From an uncultured Pelagibacteraceae bacterium (lineage in GTDB: Bacteria > Pseudomonadota > Alphaproteobacteria > Pelagibacterales > Pelagibacteraceae), in the NCBI GenBank assembly GCA_902609675.1, contig CACLST010000002.1:1-64000 (forward strand): 64,000 nt of DNA. The letters run 5' to 3'. Below are positions 18,687 through 27,361 of this stretch, one piece after another. The notes below the pieces were generated by a model. That model had not been told where the DNA came from. It saw only the letters and a program-made list of their open reading frames with translations, and did no database searches. Position 1 is the stretch's first letter. The number at the start of each line of letters is the position of its first letter. Both the position numbers and the translations under genes were made by a program.

Positions 18687-19457
18687 ATGAGCATCATAGA
18701 TTGCAATTACTCAGTCACAGGATCAGGGCCTGCAATATTTTTAACTCATGGAGTTGGAGGTGCTGAAGATGCATGGAGATTTATTACTCCAAAACTTAAT
18801 AGCATGTTTACAGTTGTGACATATGATTTAAGAGGTCACGGAAAATCACCTGTAAATAATAAAGATTTTAATTTAGATGATCTTGTATTAGATCTTGAAA
18901 GAGTAAGAGAAAAGACAAACATCCAAAAAGCCCATTTTATGGGACATTCTTTGGGGGGCATGATTGCTCCTGCTTATGCTAAAAAGTTTCCAGAAAGAGT
19001 TTTGTCAGTTGGCTTATTATCAACAGTTGCAGGAAGATCTGATGAAGATAAACAAAAAGTGTGGAGTGTCATTTCAGATCTAAAAGATAAGGGCGTTGAA
19101 CAAACATTAAAAAATCTCACTAACAGATGGTTTACAGATAATTTTATTGAAAAAAATCCAGATCTTGTATCTAGGAGATTAAAACAAGTAATAGATACAG
19201 ATAAAGATGTATTTATAAATGTTTTTAAAATTTATGCGGAAACTGAGATGATCTCTTGGTTAAAAGATATAAAGAAACCCTGTCTATTTATGACGGGAGA
19301 AAATGATGGTGGATGCACTCCTTCTCATAACAAAAAAATGTCAAATGAGGTGAAAGATTCTAAATTAGTTATCATACCAGAGGTAAAACACTCTTTTTTG
19401 ATAGAGGCTCCTGAGCAAATTGCAAATAACTTAATAGAATTTATTGAAAATATTTAA
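18687..19457 (+). CDS. Alpha/beta-fold hydrolase
   Basis: A 256-residue hydrolase with HGVGGAED as the oxyanion region, GHSLGG as the nucleophile elbow, GENDGGC carrying the acid and VKHSF the catalytic histidine. It shares NRWF...NFIEKNP in the lid with the hydrolase at 5008-5781, suggesting a common origin. It is the last gene of the plus-strand carnitine operon and ends 4 bases before the convergent SDR gene. Pseudomonas carnitine clusters also contain a hydrolase-family gene of unclear role. Ester, lactone or enol-lactone hydrolysis is likely; the substrate is unknown. Confidence 0.85.
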   Translation: MSIIDCNYSVTGSGPAIFLTHGVGGAEDAWRFITPKLNSMFTVVTYDLRGHGKSPVNNKDFNLDDLVLDLERVREKTNIQKAHFMGHSLGGMIAPAYAKKFPERVLSVGLLSTVAGRSDEDKQKVWSVISDLKDKGVEQTLKNLTNRWFTDNFIEKNPDLVSRRLKQVIDTDKDVFINVFKIYAETEMISWLKDIKKPCLFMTGENDGGCTPSHNKKMSNEVKDSKLVIIPEVKHSFLIEAPEQIANNLIEFIENI

Positions 19458-19461
19458 AGCT

Positions 19462-20247
19462 CTAATGCATTCTTAAAGTGTTACCATCAACACCAACTAC
19501 TTGACCAGAAATTCTAGAAGACTCATCGGATATTAAATAACAACACATTTTACCAATATCTTTCTCGTAAACCCAAGTATTAAGAGAAGTCATAGAAACG
19601 AATTCACTCTCCACAGCTTTTTTTGAAATTTTTAAAAATTTAGCTTTATCTCTAATAACTCTTCCCATTCTATCTCCTTTAACAGTTCCTGGACAAATTG
19701 CGTTTACTCTAATTTTAAACTTGCCTAATTCCATTGCTAAAGTTTTAGTCATTCCAACTACCGCCCATTTACTGGCTGAGTAGGGAGATCTTAATGGAAA
19801 CCCAAATATACCTGCTGTAGAAGACAGATTAACTACTGACCCACCTTTATTTTTTTTTAACATTGGGATTGCTAACTTTGAAAAAATAAAATGACTAATT
19901 ACATTTATCTTTAAAGTTTGTTCCCAATCTTTTGTTTTAAGTTTGTCCATAGTTCCTGTTGGGCCTGCAACTCCAACATTATTAATTAGTGCATCAATTT
20001 TTTGTGTTTTTTTTTTAATTTCTTTAAAAAAATTTATTACATCGTTTTCATTTGAGGCATCGCAATGAAAAGAAAACAATCTTTTATTATTCAAAGGATT
20101 TTTTTTTAATTTATTTATAGATTTTTTATCGACATCACAAACGAATACCTTCGCACCTTTGTCAAGACACTCCTTTGCTGTTGCCCACCCAATTCCTGAT
20201 GCTCCAGCAGAGATAATTATTTTTTTATTTTTGAAATTGTATGACAT
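19462..20247 (-). CDS. Short-chain dehydrogenase/reductase (SDR)
   Basis: A 261-residue classical SDR. The nucleotide motif is slightly altered to SAGASGIGWA at residues 13-22, followed by NNVGVAG, the catalytic serine in NLSSTAG and YSASK with the catalytic Tyr and Lys. A C-terminal ISGQVVGVDGN ending is standard. It overlaps the upstream dioxygenase stop by one base, so it may act on that enzyme's product, for example oxidising a newly made alcohol. Substrate and cofactor preference are open; an acidic residue after the second strand (CDVDK) favours NAD. Confidence 0.88.
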   Translation of the reverse strand: MSYNFKNKKIIISAGASGIGWATAKECLDKGAKVFVCDVDKKSINKLKKNPLNNKRLFSFHCDASNENDVINFFKEIKKKTQKIDALINNVGVAGPTGTMDKLKTKDWEQTLKINVISHFIFSKLAIPMLKKNKGGSVVNLSSTAGIFGFPLRSPYSASKWAVVGMTKTLAMELGKFKIRVNAICPGTVKGDRMGRVIRDKAKFLKISKKAVESEFVSMTSLNTWVYEKDIGKMCCYLISDESSRISGQVVGVDGNTLRMH

Positions 20248-21098
20248 TAATCTGTTAATCCATCGGATCTAACTTTATTTCTTTCTAAATGTATGGGCAA
20301 TACTTTTCCATAAATTGCTTTTGAATGTTCAGGTGTATTTACTCTCCAGGGATCCAATACATACGCAGGTATGCACATAAAACGTGATGTTTTTCCAATA
20401 ACTTTAGTTACTCTATGCATAGTAAATCTACCTTTAAATATTTGTAAATCACCTGGTTCAAGTTCAAGTCGTTTTACTCTTGTTCGATCTCCATCTAGTA
20501 CTTTTTTAACATCGTCAAATTTTTCGTTACCTGGTTCTCTTATGTTTGGACAATATTCAAATATTCCTCCTTCTTCTGGTTTTTGGATCATGAGGCTTAA
20601 AGTAAATTCACAGCTATCAAAATGCCAAGGTAATATTCCATCTGGTTCCATAACGTTATATGCATGACAGGCTAAAGGATCAGCCCATCTATATATAGGT
20701 GCGATCCCTAAGCATGCAGATACAAATTTTAATAATTCCTCAGTTTCATAAAGAAATTTCATCTCCGAATTTTTTTCAAAACAGTCAGAATTTAAATATC
20801 CATTAAATCTATCCATAAATATTCTTTTTGGGTGATCTTTAGGAAGAGTAGGATCGTCTTTTGCATAAAGATATGCGTTGATACTTTCTTTAGACATATA
20901 AACTTCATTAAGCTGTTGCTCTAATTCTTTTTTCATTACATTTAAAGAATTTGGTAAAATAAAATTAGGAATTACCGAACAACTATCGCTATCTAATTCA
21001 GTTTTACATTTTTCAATTATTTGCTTGATCTTTGGTGATTGTAAATCATGAATTGGGTATTTAACTAAATCAACGATGGTACTTAAACTTTTTTTCAT
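20247..21098 (-). CDS. Fe(II)/2-oxoglutarate dioxygenase, PhyH/HalD-like
   Basis: A 283-residue non-haem iron oxygenase. H159 and D161 (PWHFD) and H228 (MHRV) form the facial triad, with R239 as a probable 2-oxoglutarate anchor. The EGGIFEYCPNIR and PGDLQIFKGRF stretches resemble proteins grouped with the HalD/BesD amino acid halogenases. Halogenases of that group replace the aspartate with glycine. Here D161 is present, so hydroxylation rather than chlorination is expected. It lies between the quaternary-amine ATPase and an SDR, 15 bases after the former, suggesting action on an imported amine or amino acid. Confidence 0.8.
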   Translation of the reverse strand: MKKSLSTIVDLVKYPIHDLQSPKIKQIIEKCKTELDSDSCSVIPNFILPNSLNVMKKELEQQLNEVYMSKESINAYLYAKDDPTLPKDHPKRIFMDRFNGYLNSDCFEKNSEMKFLYETEELLKFVSACLGIAPIYRWADPLACHAYNVMEPDGILPWHFDSCEFTLSLMIQKPEEGGIFEYCPNIREPGNEKFDDVKKVLDGDRTRVKRLELEPGDLQIFKGRFTMHRVTKVIGKTSRFMCIPAYVLDPWRVNTPEHSKAIYGKVLPIHLERNKVRSDGLTD

Positions 21099-21113
21099 AA
21101 CTATTAAATCTAA

Positions 21114-22139
21114 TTATGAGTTTGAAAGTGATTCTTGCAATTCTTTATTAGAAATATAACCTTTAGCATTTCCTTGTTTATCAACTACCTCACAATTAGA
21201 GTTACTACAAACAACTTGAGGTAGAAATTCCTCTATAAATTGATCTTCTTCAACTTTTATCAAGTTTGATTTGTCAATATCATCTGATTGATTTACTGGT
21301 TTCATTATAATTTTTGCTTTTATAACCTTTGTTCTATTTACGTCTTTAACAAATGCCTCAACATATTCATCAGCAGGGTTCATTATGATTTCTACAGGTG
21401 TTCCTACCTGTACAAGTTTTCCTGCATTCAAAATTCCAATATGATCTCCTAACCTTAATGACTCATCTAGATCATGAGTAATAAATACTATTGTCTTTTT
21501 TAATTCTGATTGGAGGTCTATAAGTTGTTTCTGCATATCACTTCTAATTAAAGGATCTAATGCAGAAAAAGCTTCATCCATTAACATAATGTCTGTGTTA
21601 GTAGCCAAGGCTCTTGCAAGACCTACTCGCTGTTGCATACCTCCAGAAAGTTGTGCAGGGTATTGATTTTCAAATCCAGTCAAACCGACAGACTCGATCT
21701 TTTCCATAGCAACAGAATTTCTCTTTTCAACCTCCATACCTTGCATTTCGAGTCCATACCCAACATTTTGTAAAACTGTTTTGTGTGGGAATAGCCCAAA
21801 TCGTTGAAATACCATACTCATTTTCTGTCTTCTAAACTCAATTAACTGTTCTTTGTTTAGAGTAGTAACATCTTTGCCTTCTACTAAAATTTCTCCCGAG
21901 GTTGGGTCTATTAATCTATTTAAATGTCTAATTAGTGTTGATTTTCCTGATCCAGACAAACCCATACAAACAAATGTTTCTCCTTCTTCAATTTTTAAAG
22001 ATACATTATCTAATCCAACTGTATGTCCAGTTTTTTCTAGAACATCTTCTTTTGAAGCTCCTTCTTGCACCATTTTAAGAACGCTATCAGGTTTTGGACC
22101 GAAAATTTTGTATACGTTATTGATTTCGATTTTAGACAT
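21114..22139 (-). CDS. proV: Quaternary-amine ABC transporter ATP-binding protein (ProV-like)
   Basis: A 341-residue ATPase. Walker A is GLSGSGKST, the signature is LSGGMQQRV, Walker B is IMLMDEAFSALD, and the switch histidine is in VFITHDLDE. The N-terminus (NNVYKIFGPKP) and the KTGHTVGLDNVSL stretch are typical of the glycine betaine/carnitine/choline ATPases. A C-terminal extension is a short CBS-like tail that may sense ionic strength. A second, similar ATPase is at 27362-28408 while only one fused permease is present. It starts divergently from gamma-butyrobetaine dioxygenase, which links import with carnitine synthesis. Confidence 0.88.
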   Translation of the reverse strand: MSKIEINNVYKIFGPKPDSVLKMVQEGASKEDVLEKTGHTVGLDNVSLKIEEGETFVCMGLSGSGKSTLIRHLNRLIDPTSGEILVEGKDVTTLNKEQLIEFRRQKMSMVFQRFGLFPHKTVLQNVGYGLEMQGMEVEKRNSVAMEKIESVGLTGFENQYPAQLSGGMQQRVGLARALATNTDIMLMDEAFSALDPLIRSDMQKQLIDLQSELKKTIVFITHDLDESLRLGDHIGILNAGKLVQVGTPVEIIMNPADEYVEAFVKDVNRTKVIKAKIIMKPVNQSDDIDKSNLIKVEEDQFIEEFLPQVVCSNSNCEVVDKQGNAKGYISNKELQESLSNS

Positions 22140-22251
22140 TTTTTAAGTTTAATTCTTTTAATACATCAAAGCAAATCAACAATAAAATAACTTTATTAAA
22201 TACAACTATTAATTGAATTGAAATTTTTTTGATTTTAGATAATTATTTATT

Positions 22252-23385
22252 ATGAATTCTATTTCTAAAATCGCAAAAAACAGCACTTATTTACAAATTA
22301 CTTGGAATGATGGTGAAGAAAGTAAATTTAATTACATGTGGTTAAGAGATAATTGTCCTACTGCACATGATAAAGACTCAAGACATAGAATGTTTAATAT
22401 CTTAGAGGTATCAAAAGAAATAAATCCCAAAAAATATTCTTTAAATGGTGATGGCAAATTAGAAATAGAGTGGAGTGAGGGTGACCACACAAGTTATTAT
22501 GATCCTAAGTGGTTGAGAGAAAATTGTTATACAATTAAAAATAAACAAGAATATGTCTCACCTTATCATCTTTGGAATAATAATTTGGAAAAAGAATTTT
22601 CGTCGATATGTATTGAACATGATGAAGTAATTAATTCTGATGAAGGATTAATAAAGTGGTTAGAACTATTACATCATAAAGGTATAGCTATAGTTAAAAA
22701 TTCACCAACAGAAAAAAAATCAGGTTTTGATATTCTTCATAGAATAAGTCACGTAAGAGAAACCTTTTTTAAAACTCCCTTTGAGGTAATCAATATTCCA
22801 AAACCAAATAATTCTGCTTACACAGCTCATGCTTTAAGAAACCACATGGATTTACCTTGGTTTGAATTACCGCCTGGTTATCAGTTTTTACACTGTTTAG
22901 TAAATGATGCAAAGGGTGGAGACTCTTCTGCAATTGATGGCTTTGCTGTTGCTGATTATTTGAGGAAAAATGAAAAAGAGATTTTTGAAACATTAATCTC
23001 TGTACCACTAAAGTTTAGAGATAAGGATTATACTCAAGAATCTCACCGAAGCTTTCATGCCCCAGCAATTAGTTTAACAAAAGACAAAGATTTTCATGAT
23101 ATTAGATTTAGTGTTGCAACTATGGATGCATTAGACTGCCATCCAGACCAAATGGATAAAGTTTATAAAGCTCACCACAGATTTGGTAATCTTTTACATG
23201 ATGACAAATTTCAAATTAAATTTCGACTAGGACCAGGAGACATATTTTCTTTTAATAATAGACGTGTTTTACACGGCAGAACAGCTTTTGATCCAAATTC
23301 AGGTCATCGTCATCTCCAAGGGTATTATCTTGATAGAGATGAGATAATTGGCAGATTAGAATATCTTAAACAACATAAATCATAA
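22252..23385 (+). CDS. Gamma-butyrobetaine dioxygenase (BBOX/GbbH-like)
   Basis: A 377-residue enzyme that hydroxylates gamma-butyrobetaine to L-carnitine using Fe(II), 2-oxoglutarate and oxygen. It has an N-terminal DUF971-like domain (YMWLRDNCP at 28-36) and a C-terminal TauD-like domain. The triad is H198, D200 and H341 (RRVLHGR), with R353 as the likely 2-oxoglutarate anchor. NHMDLPWFELPPGYQFLHC is typical of the BBOX/TMLH family. Trimethyllysine hydroxylase is the main alternative, but adjacent carnitine breakdown genes favour butyrobetaine. Of the zinc cysteines known in the human enzyme, only the first (C35) is obvious. Its 3' end overlaps the convergent GDPD gene by 6 bases. Confidence 0.87.
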   Translation: MNSISKIAKNSTYLQITWNDGEESKFNYMWLRDNCPTAHDKDSRHRMFNILEVSKEINPKKYSLNGDGKLEIEWSEGDHTSYYDPKWLRENCYTIKNKQEYVSPYHLWNNNLEKEFSSICIEHDEVINSDEGLIKWLELLHHKGIAIVKNSPTEKKSGFDILHRISHVRETFFKTPFEVINIPKPNNSAYTAHALRNHMDLPWFELPPGYQFLHCLVNDAKGGDSSAIDGFAVADYLRKNEKEIFETLISVPLKFRDKDYTQESHRSFHAPAISLTKDKDFHDIRFSVATMDALDCHPDQMDKVYKAHHRFGNLLHDDKFQIKFRLGPGDIFSFNNRRVLHGRTAFDPNSGHRHLQGYYLDRDEIIGRLEYLKQHKS

Positions 23386-24003
23386 ATTTTCAAATATAAG
23401 GTTATTATTTTCATTATATTTTAAAAATTCTTTTCTAGTTTTTATTGTATAGTAATATTTTTCCTTACTCATTAGTTGCACTTTCTTATTATCTAAAAAC
23501 TTCTTATCTAATATTAGATATTTTATTTTTTTATTTAACCCATATTTTAAAATCGATTTAACACTGTCTTTATTAGAAAATGATATCCCAACTTTAACTT
23601 TAGAATTAAGCGTTAAAAGATCATAAATATTTTTGTGCTTGAAAGAGATAAAAATACATTTTTTGAATTTCCTGGTCTCATATATTAATTTAGATAACAG
23701 CTTTTTATTTAGTAATGGTTTTATCTCTATAAAAATAGGAAATTTGTTTTTTGATAGCTCTAAAACTTCCTTTAGAAGAGGTATTTTAAATTTTTTTAAA
23801 TCTGTATAATTAATATTTTTAACACTCTGATTAATTTTAAAAATTCTTTTTAAAGTAAAATCATGAAAACACACAAATTTATTATCCTTAGTTGCGTGAA
23901 TATCAGTTTCAATTCCATATTTTCTTTTAAATGATACTTTAAATGACTCTAGACAGTTTTCTTTGTAATTTTTATTTACAATTCCTCGATGAATTATATG
24001 CAT
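23380..24003 (-). CDS. Glycerophosphodiester phosphodiesterase-family protein
   Basis: A 207-residue GDPD-fold protein, shorter than the usual 240 or so. The catalytic features are present: HRG at residues 5-7, ETDIH with the metal-binding Glu and Asp near 33, and FHDFTLKR with the second catalytic histidine. FIEIKP gives a further metal ligand. No signal peptide is seen, so it is probably cytoplasmic. It hydrolyses glycerophosphodiesters such as glycerophosphocholine to glycerol-3-phosphate and the alcohol. Release of choline would fit the surrounding quaternary-amine genes, but that is inference. Confidence 0.82.
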   Translation of the reverse strand: MHIIHRGIVNKNYKENCLESFKVSFKRKYGIETDIHATKDNKFVCFHDFTLKRIFKINQSVKNINYTDLKKFKIPLLKEVLELSKNKFPIFIEIKPLLNKKLLSKLIYETRKFKKCIFISFKHKNIYDLLTLNSKVKVGISFSNKDSVKSILKYGLNKKIKYLILDKKFLDNKKVQLMSKEKYYYTIKTRKEFLKYNENNNLIFENL

Positions 24004-24012
24004 GTAAAAAAA

Positions 24013-24038
24013 AAGGGCTCTGTTTTCACAAAGCCCTT
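24013..24038 (-). terminator. Rho-independent terminator of the proX-like gene
   Basis: Stem AAGGGCT/AGCCCTT with a 12-base loop lies just past the stop of the binding protein gene (24062). On the minus strand the stem is followed by a run of eight T (plus strand A at 24006-24013). It ends the importer transcript before the GDPD start codon at 24003. Confidence 0.85.
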
Positions 24039-24061
24039 AATTATTTTTTAAAGTTTAAATT

Positions 24062-25072
24062 TTAGTTAGGTAACCAACTTTTCCACTTATCTGGATTGTT
24101 GTCTAACCATTCATTCACAACTTCTTTCACATCTCTTTTTTTGATGTCAACTTCAACAAGCATCTTAGCTTGATCTAAGTTGTCTAATTTCATTCTTTCA
24201 AAAAAAGCTTTTGCTTTAGCATGTTCTGGTTTTGCAAATGTATCTGGATTTCCATAGTTCATAGTATAATCTTTATCCCAACCAGTTGCTGGCCATCCAT
24301 CTGTACCACAAGTCTTCCAGTTGTTTGCTTCAGTAAATGTATCTCCTGCACAAGTTTTGTAGTCAGGAAGACCTACTCCTACCATATCAAACTCACCAAA
24401 GAACCAGTGTGGTGACCATAGGTATAATAAGAATGGCTCTTTTCTCATGTAAGCAGCTTTAGCTTCTGCAACAGCAGCAGCCTCTGTTCCTAGTTCATCT
24501 GCTTGAAAGTCAATTCCTAAAAGATCTAATCTTTTTTGGTCATGACAGTTCCAACCAGCTACAGGACATCCAATTAATCTTCCTTTACCACCTGTTTCGA
24601 TAGTAGCAAACTCTTTTTTATATTTGTTTAAATCTCTCCAAGATTTAATTCCAAATTTTTCAGCTGCATATCTTGGGATCCAGTAATCAGACATACCGAT
24701 AATTCCAGTTGTTCCTAAAAGATCAACTGTTCCATCTCCCTTATATGATTTTACAACTTTACCATCATAAATTAAATCTTCGTTAAACATAACATCATCT
24801 GCTTCTGCATAACTTGGCCAGCTTTCACAAGCAAAATCAAGTTCACCAGCAGCAATTGCTTCCCATAATCCAGTTCCTGAAGGGAATACTGTTTGTTTAA
24901 TTTTGTAGCCCATTTCTCTTTCAAGAATTCCTACTGCAACTTCACAAGTAATTATTCCACCTGTCCAGTCAGCAATAGCAGCATGTAATCTTTTTGCATT
25001 TGCCTGAGTAAGACTAGCAAATAAAATTACGAAAGATAAAAATAGAGCTGATATTGTTTTTGATAATCTCAT
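24062..25072 (-). CDS. proX: Quaternary-amine ABC transporter substrate-binding protein (ProX/OpuAC type)
   Basis: A 336-residue periplasmic binding protein with a signal peptide of about 26 residues (cleavage near ANA|KR). ADWTGGIITCEVAVGILE and the aromatic-rich LLYLWSPHWFFGEF are typical of type F binding proteins that hold trimethylammonium groups in tryptophan cages. Four or more cysteines in the C-terminal half suggest disulfides. The ligand may be glycine betaine, carnitine, butyrobetaine or trimethylamine N-oxide; TmoX-type proteins look similar. It follows the fused permease by 90 bases, has a good GAGAGGA ribosome site and ends at a strong terminator. Confidence 0.88.
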   Translation of the reverse strand: MRLSKTISALFLSFVILFASLTQANAKRLHAAIADWTGGIITCEVAVGILEREMGYKIKQTVFPSGTGLWEAIAAGELDFACESWPSYAEADDVMFNEDLIYDGKVVKSYKGDGTVDLLGTTGIIGMSDYWIPRYAAEKFGIKSWRDLNKYKKEFATIETGGKGRLIGCPVAGWNCHDQKRLDLLGIDFQADELGTEAAAVAEAKAAYMRKEPFLLYLWSPHWFFGEFDMVGVGLPDYKTCAGDTFTEANNWKTCGTDGWPATGWDKDYTMNYGNPDTFAKPEHAKAKAFFERMKLDNLDQAKMLVEVDIKKRDVKEVVNEWLDNNPDKWKSWLPN

Positions 25073-25162
25073 TTATTTCCTCTCATTTAATTAATTAAAG
25101 ATACATTTTAAAACAAAAACTAGTCGTTTGTAAACTGAGAAAAATGTAACTTTTTCTGGATT

Positions 25163-27280
25163 TTATAAACCCAAGGCTTCTCTTTGCTTTTTCGTCCAAG
25201 CAAGTGATATTCTATCTATGATTATTGCTAATAATACTATTCCTATACCTGCGGCCAAACCTCTCCCAGTATCTGATCTGGCTAATCCATTAAATACCTC
25301 TAAACCTAGTCCCTTTCCACCAATTAGAGGTGTAACTATTTGCATAGCAAAAGCCATAATTACTGTTTGATTAAATCCAATCACTAAACTTGGAACTGCT
25401 AAGGGGAATTTAATTTTGTTTAAAGTTTGTAATAACGTACCACCAAATGATCGCGAAACTTCTGAATAGGTTCCAGATACTTGAGTTAAACCTAAAGAAG
25501 TTAATCTTATTATAGGTGGAATAGAGTATATAACTGTTGCCAATATAGCTGAAACAACTCCTCCTCCAAAAAACATTAATACGGGAATTAAATAACAGAA
25601 GTAAGGTAATGTCTGCATAGCATCTAATACAACGTTTTGAACATTTCTAAATCTCTCATTATAAGATGCGATTATTCCAAGAGGTACTCCAATTATAAAA
25701 CACAAAGCTACAGAAACTAAAACAGATGATAGTGTTATCATTGATTGGGGCCATATCCCACAAGCACCAATAAATAATAATAACAAAGCAGTGATGATTG
25801 CAAACCTTATACCAACAGTGAAATACCCAATTGCAGAGAATACACCTAATGTATACCACCATGGCACATGAGTTAAGAATATGTCAAGCGGGCGCAAAAG
25901 TTTAAGATAAACAAACCCTCTAAGAGCTTTAGTAAAAGCTATAAAGCCAGGATTTACCGTTAAAGAGTCAACAGTATTAGAAATTGGTTGCCTAATTGAC
26001 AATCTCCATTCTTCAGGAAAAGATCCTATACTAATCATGTAAGAGTCGATAAAGGAAATTGCCAGAATAAGTAAAAATGAAGGTATGATATAATATCTTC
26101 TTGTTATAGCTTCGCTTATATCTCTTGCAGTATTTTTATTTGATAATGAAATACAAAATTCTAATACATAAGCAATTGATCTAGTTAAATTAATACAGAC
26201 AAAATTAGTTAATCCACTTAAAAATTCTAAAGGTTTTTCTATAACTCTAGCAATTAAATATTTTTCCCAAGATTGAGGGAGTAAATAAAATTTTTGAACA
26301 TTAGAGGGTAGAGATTGTTCTGTTTTACTGAAAGACATACTAAATCTATCAAACATTATTGCCATAAATAGAATACACAGCCCACCTTCCATCGCCCAAC
26401 CAACGTCTAGTCTTCTAATTGCTTGCCACACTTGACCGCCAATTCCTTCCGCTCCGATAAAACATGCAAGAACCACAAGTGCCAATGCCATCATAATAAC
26501 TTGGTTAATTCCCATCATTATACTTGGTAATGAAAGTGGAATTTTAATTTTAAATAAAAGCTGTAATTTGCTTGAACCAAATGAAGTTGCAGACTCTATT
26601 GTCTCCGCTGAAACTTGTCTAATTCCTGTATTTGTTAATCTAATTATTGGAGGCATGGAATAAATCATTGTGGCCAATATAGCTGGAGCTCCTCCAATGC
26701 CAAAAAAGAATAAAGCAGGAAACAGATAAACAAATGCTGGCATCACCTGCATTGTATCTAAAATAGGTTTCATAAAATTTTCAAATCGATCACTCTGAGA
26801 GCACATAACTCCCAAGGTTACACCCACAACTACACACATTAATACAGACAAGCCCATCAATGCTACAGTTTGAAGGGATGGTTCCCACATGCCTGTAGCA
26901 CCCCAAAAATAAATTACGAATAAAGAATATAGACCCAATCTCAAGCCACCTGCAATTAAACAAGGTAAAAATATTAATGCCGCAATTAAAAGCCAAGGAG
27001 AGTCGAGAAGAAAGTCTTCAACAAAATAATAAATATTTTTAATGTAACTAGCTATTATTTTCGTAATCCATCTATAATTTTTTTTTAAATAATCTTCACC
27101 TTCATTAACCCATGCAGTAAATGTAAATTGATCAGTTACTACCTTTGGCATTTTTGAAGGACCCTCACTTTGAAAGGATAACCATAAAGCAACTAAAAAA
27201 GTTAATAGAACTAAAGAATATGTAATTATATTTTTAGATGAAATTGATTTACCTTGAATACTTGAGACTTCAGATGACAT
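25163..27280 (-). CDS. proW: Fused double ABC permease for quaternary amines (ProW-ProW type)
   Basis: A 705-residue membrane protein made of two BPD_transp_1 permease domains in tandem. Each half carries its own coupling region: SAETIESATSFGSSKLQL near residue 220 and TYSEVSRSFGGTLLQTLNKIK near residue 600. Each also has a matching MQxxPxFxYLxPxLFFFG helix. The usual ProW is a single domain of about 300-350 residues acting as a homodimer, so this gene encodes both halves in one chain. It lies divergent from one ATPase gene (27362) and upstream of the binding protein. Quaternary amine import is well supported; the exact ligand is not. Confidence 0.88.
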   Translation of the reverse strand: MSSEVSSIQGKSISSKNIITYSLVLLTFLVALWLSFQSEGPSKMPKVVTDQFTFTAWVNEGEDYLKKNYRWITKIIASYIKNIYYFVEDFLLDSPWLLIAALIFLPCLIAGGLRLGLYSLFVIYFWGATGMWEPSLQTVALMGLSVLMCVVVGVTLGVMCSQSDRFENFMKPILDTMQVMPAFVYLFPALFFFGIGGAPAILATMIYSMPPIIRLTNTGIRQVSAETIESATSFGSSKLQLLFKIKIPLSLPSIMMGINQVIMMALALVVLACFIGAEGIGGQVWQAIRRLDVGWAMEGGLCILFMAIMFDRFSMSFSKTEQSLPSNVQKFYLLPQSWEKYLIARVIEKPLEFLSGLTNFVCINLTRSIAYVLEFCISLSNKNTARDISEAITRRYYIIPSFLLILAISFIDSYMISIGSFPEEWRLSIRQPISNTVDSLTVNPGFIAFTKALRGFVYLKLLRPLDIFLTHVPWWYTLGVFSAIGYFTVGIRFAIITALLLLFIGACGIWPQSMITLSSVLVSVALCFIIGVPLGIIASYNERFRNVQNVVLDAMQTLPYFCYLIPVLMFFGGGVVSAILATVIYSIPPIIRLTSLGLTQVSGTYSEVSRSFGGTLLQTLNKIKFPLAVPSLVIGFNQTVIMAFAMQIVTPLIGGKGLGLEVFNGLARSDTGRGLAAGIGIVLLAIIIDRISLAWTKKQREALGL

Positions 27281-27361
27281 AATTATTTAAAATTTTAAAA
27301 TAAATAATTTTACTTTTAAAGGAAAATATTGTCTATTTTTATGTTATTAAAATAACAAAAT

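Noticed and set aside
27343..27356. Short inverted repeat GTTATT/AATAAC before the second ProV-like gene
   Set aside because: Six-base arms made almost only of A and T are expected often by chance in this sequence; no second copy upstream of 22139 was seen.
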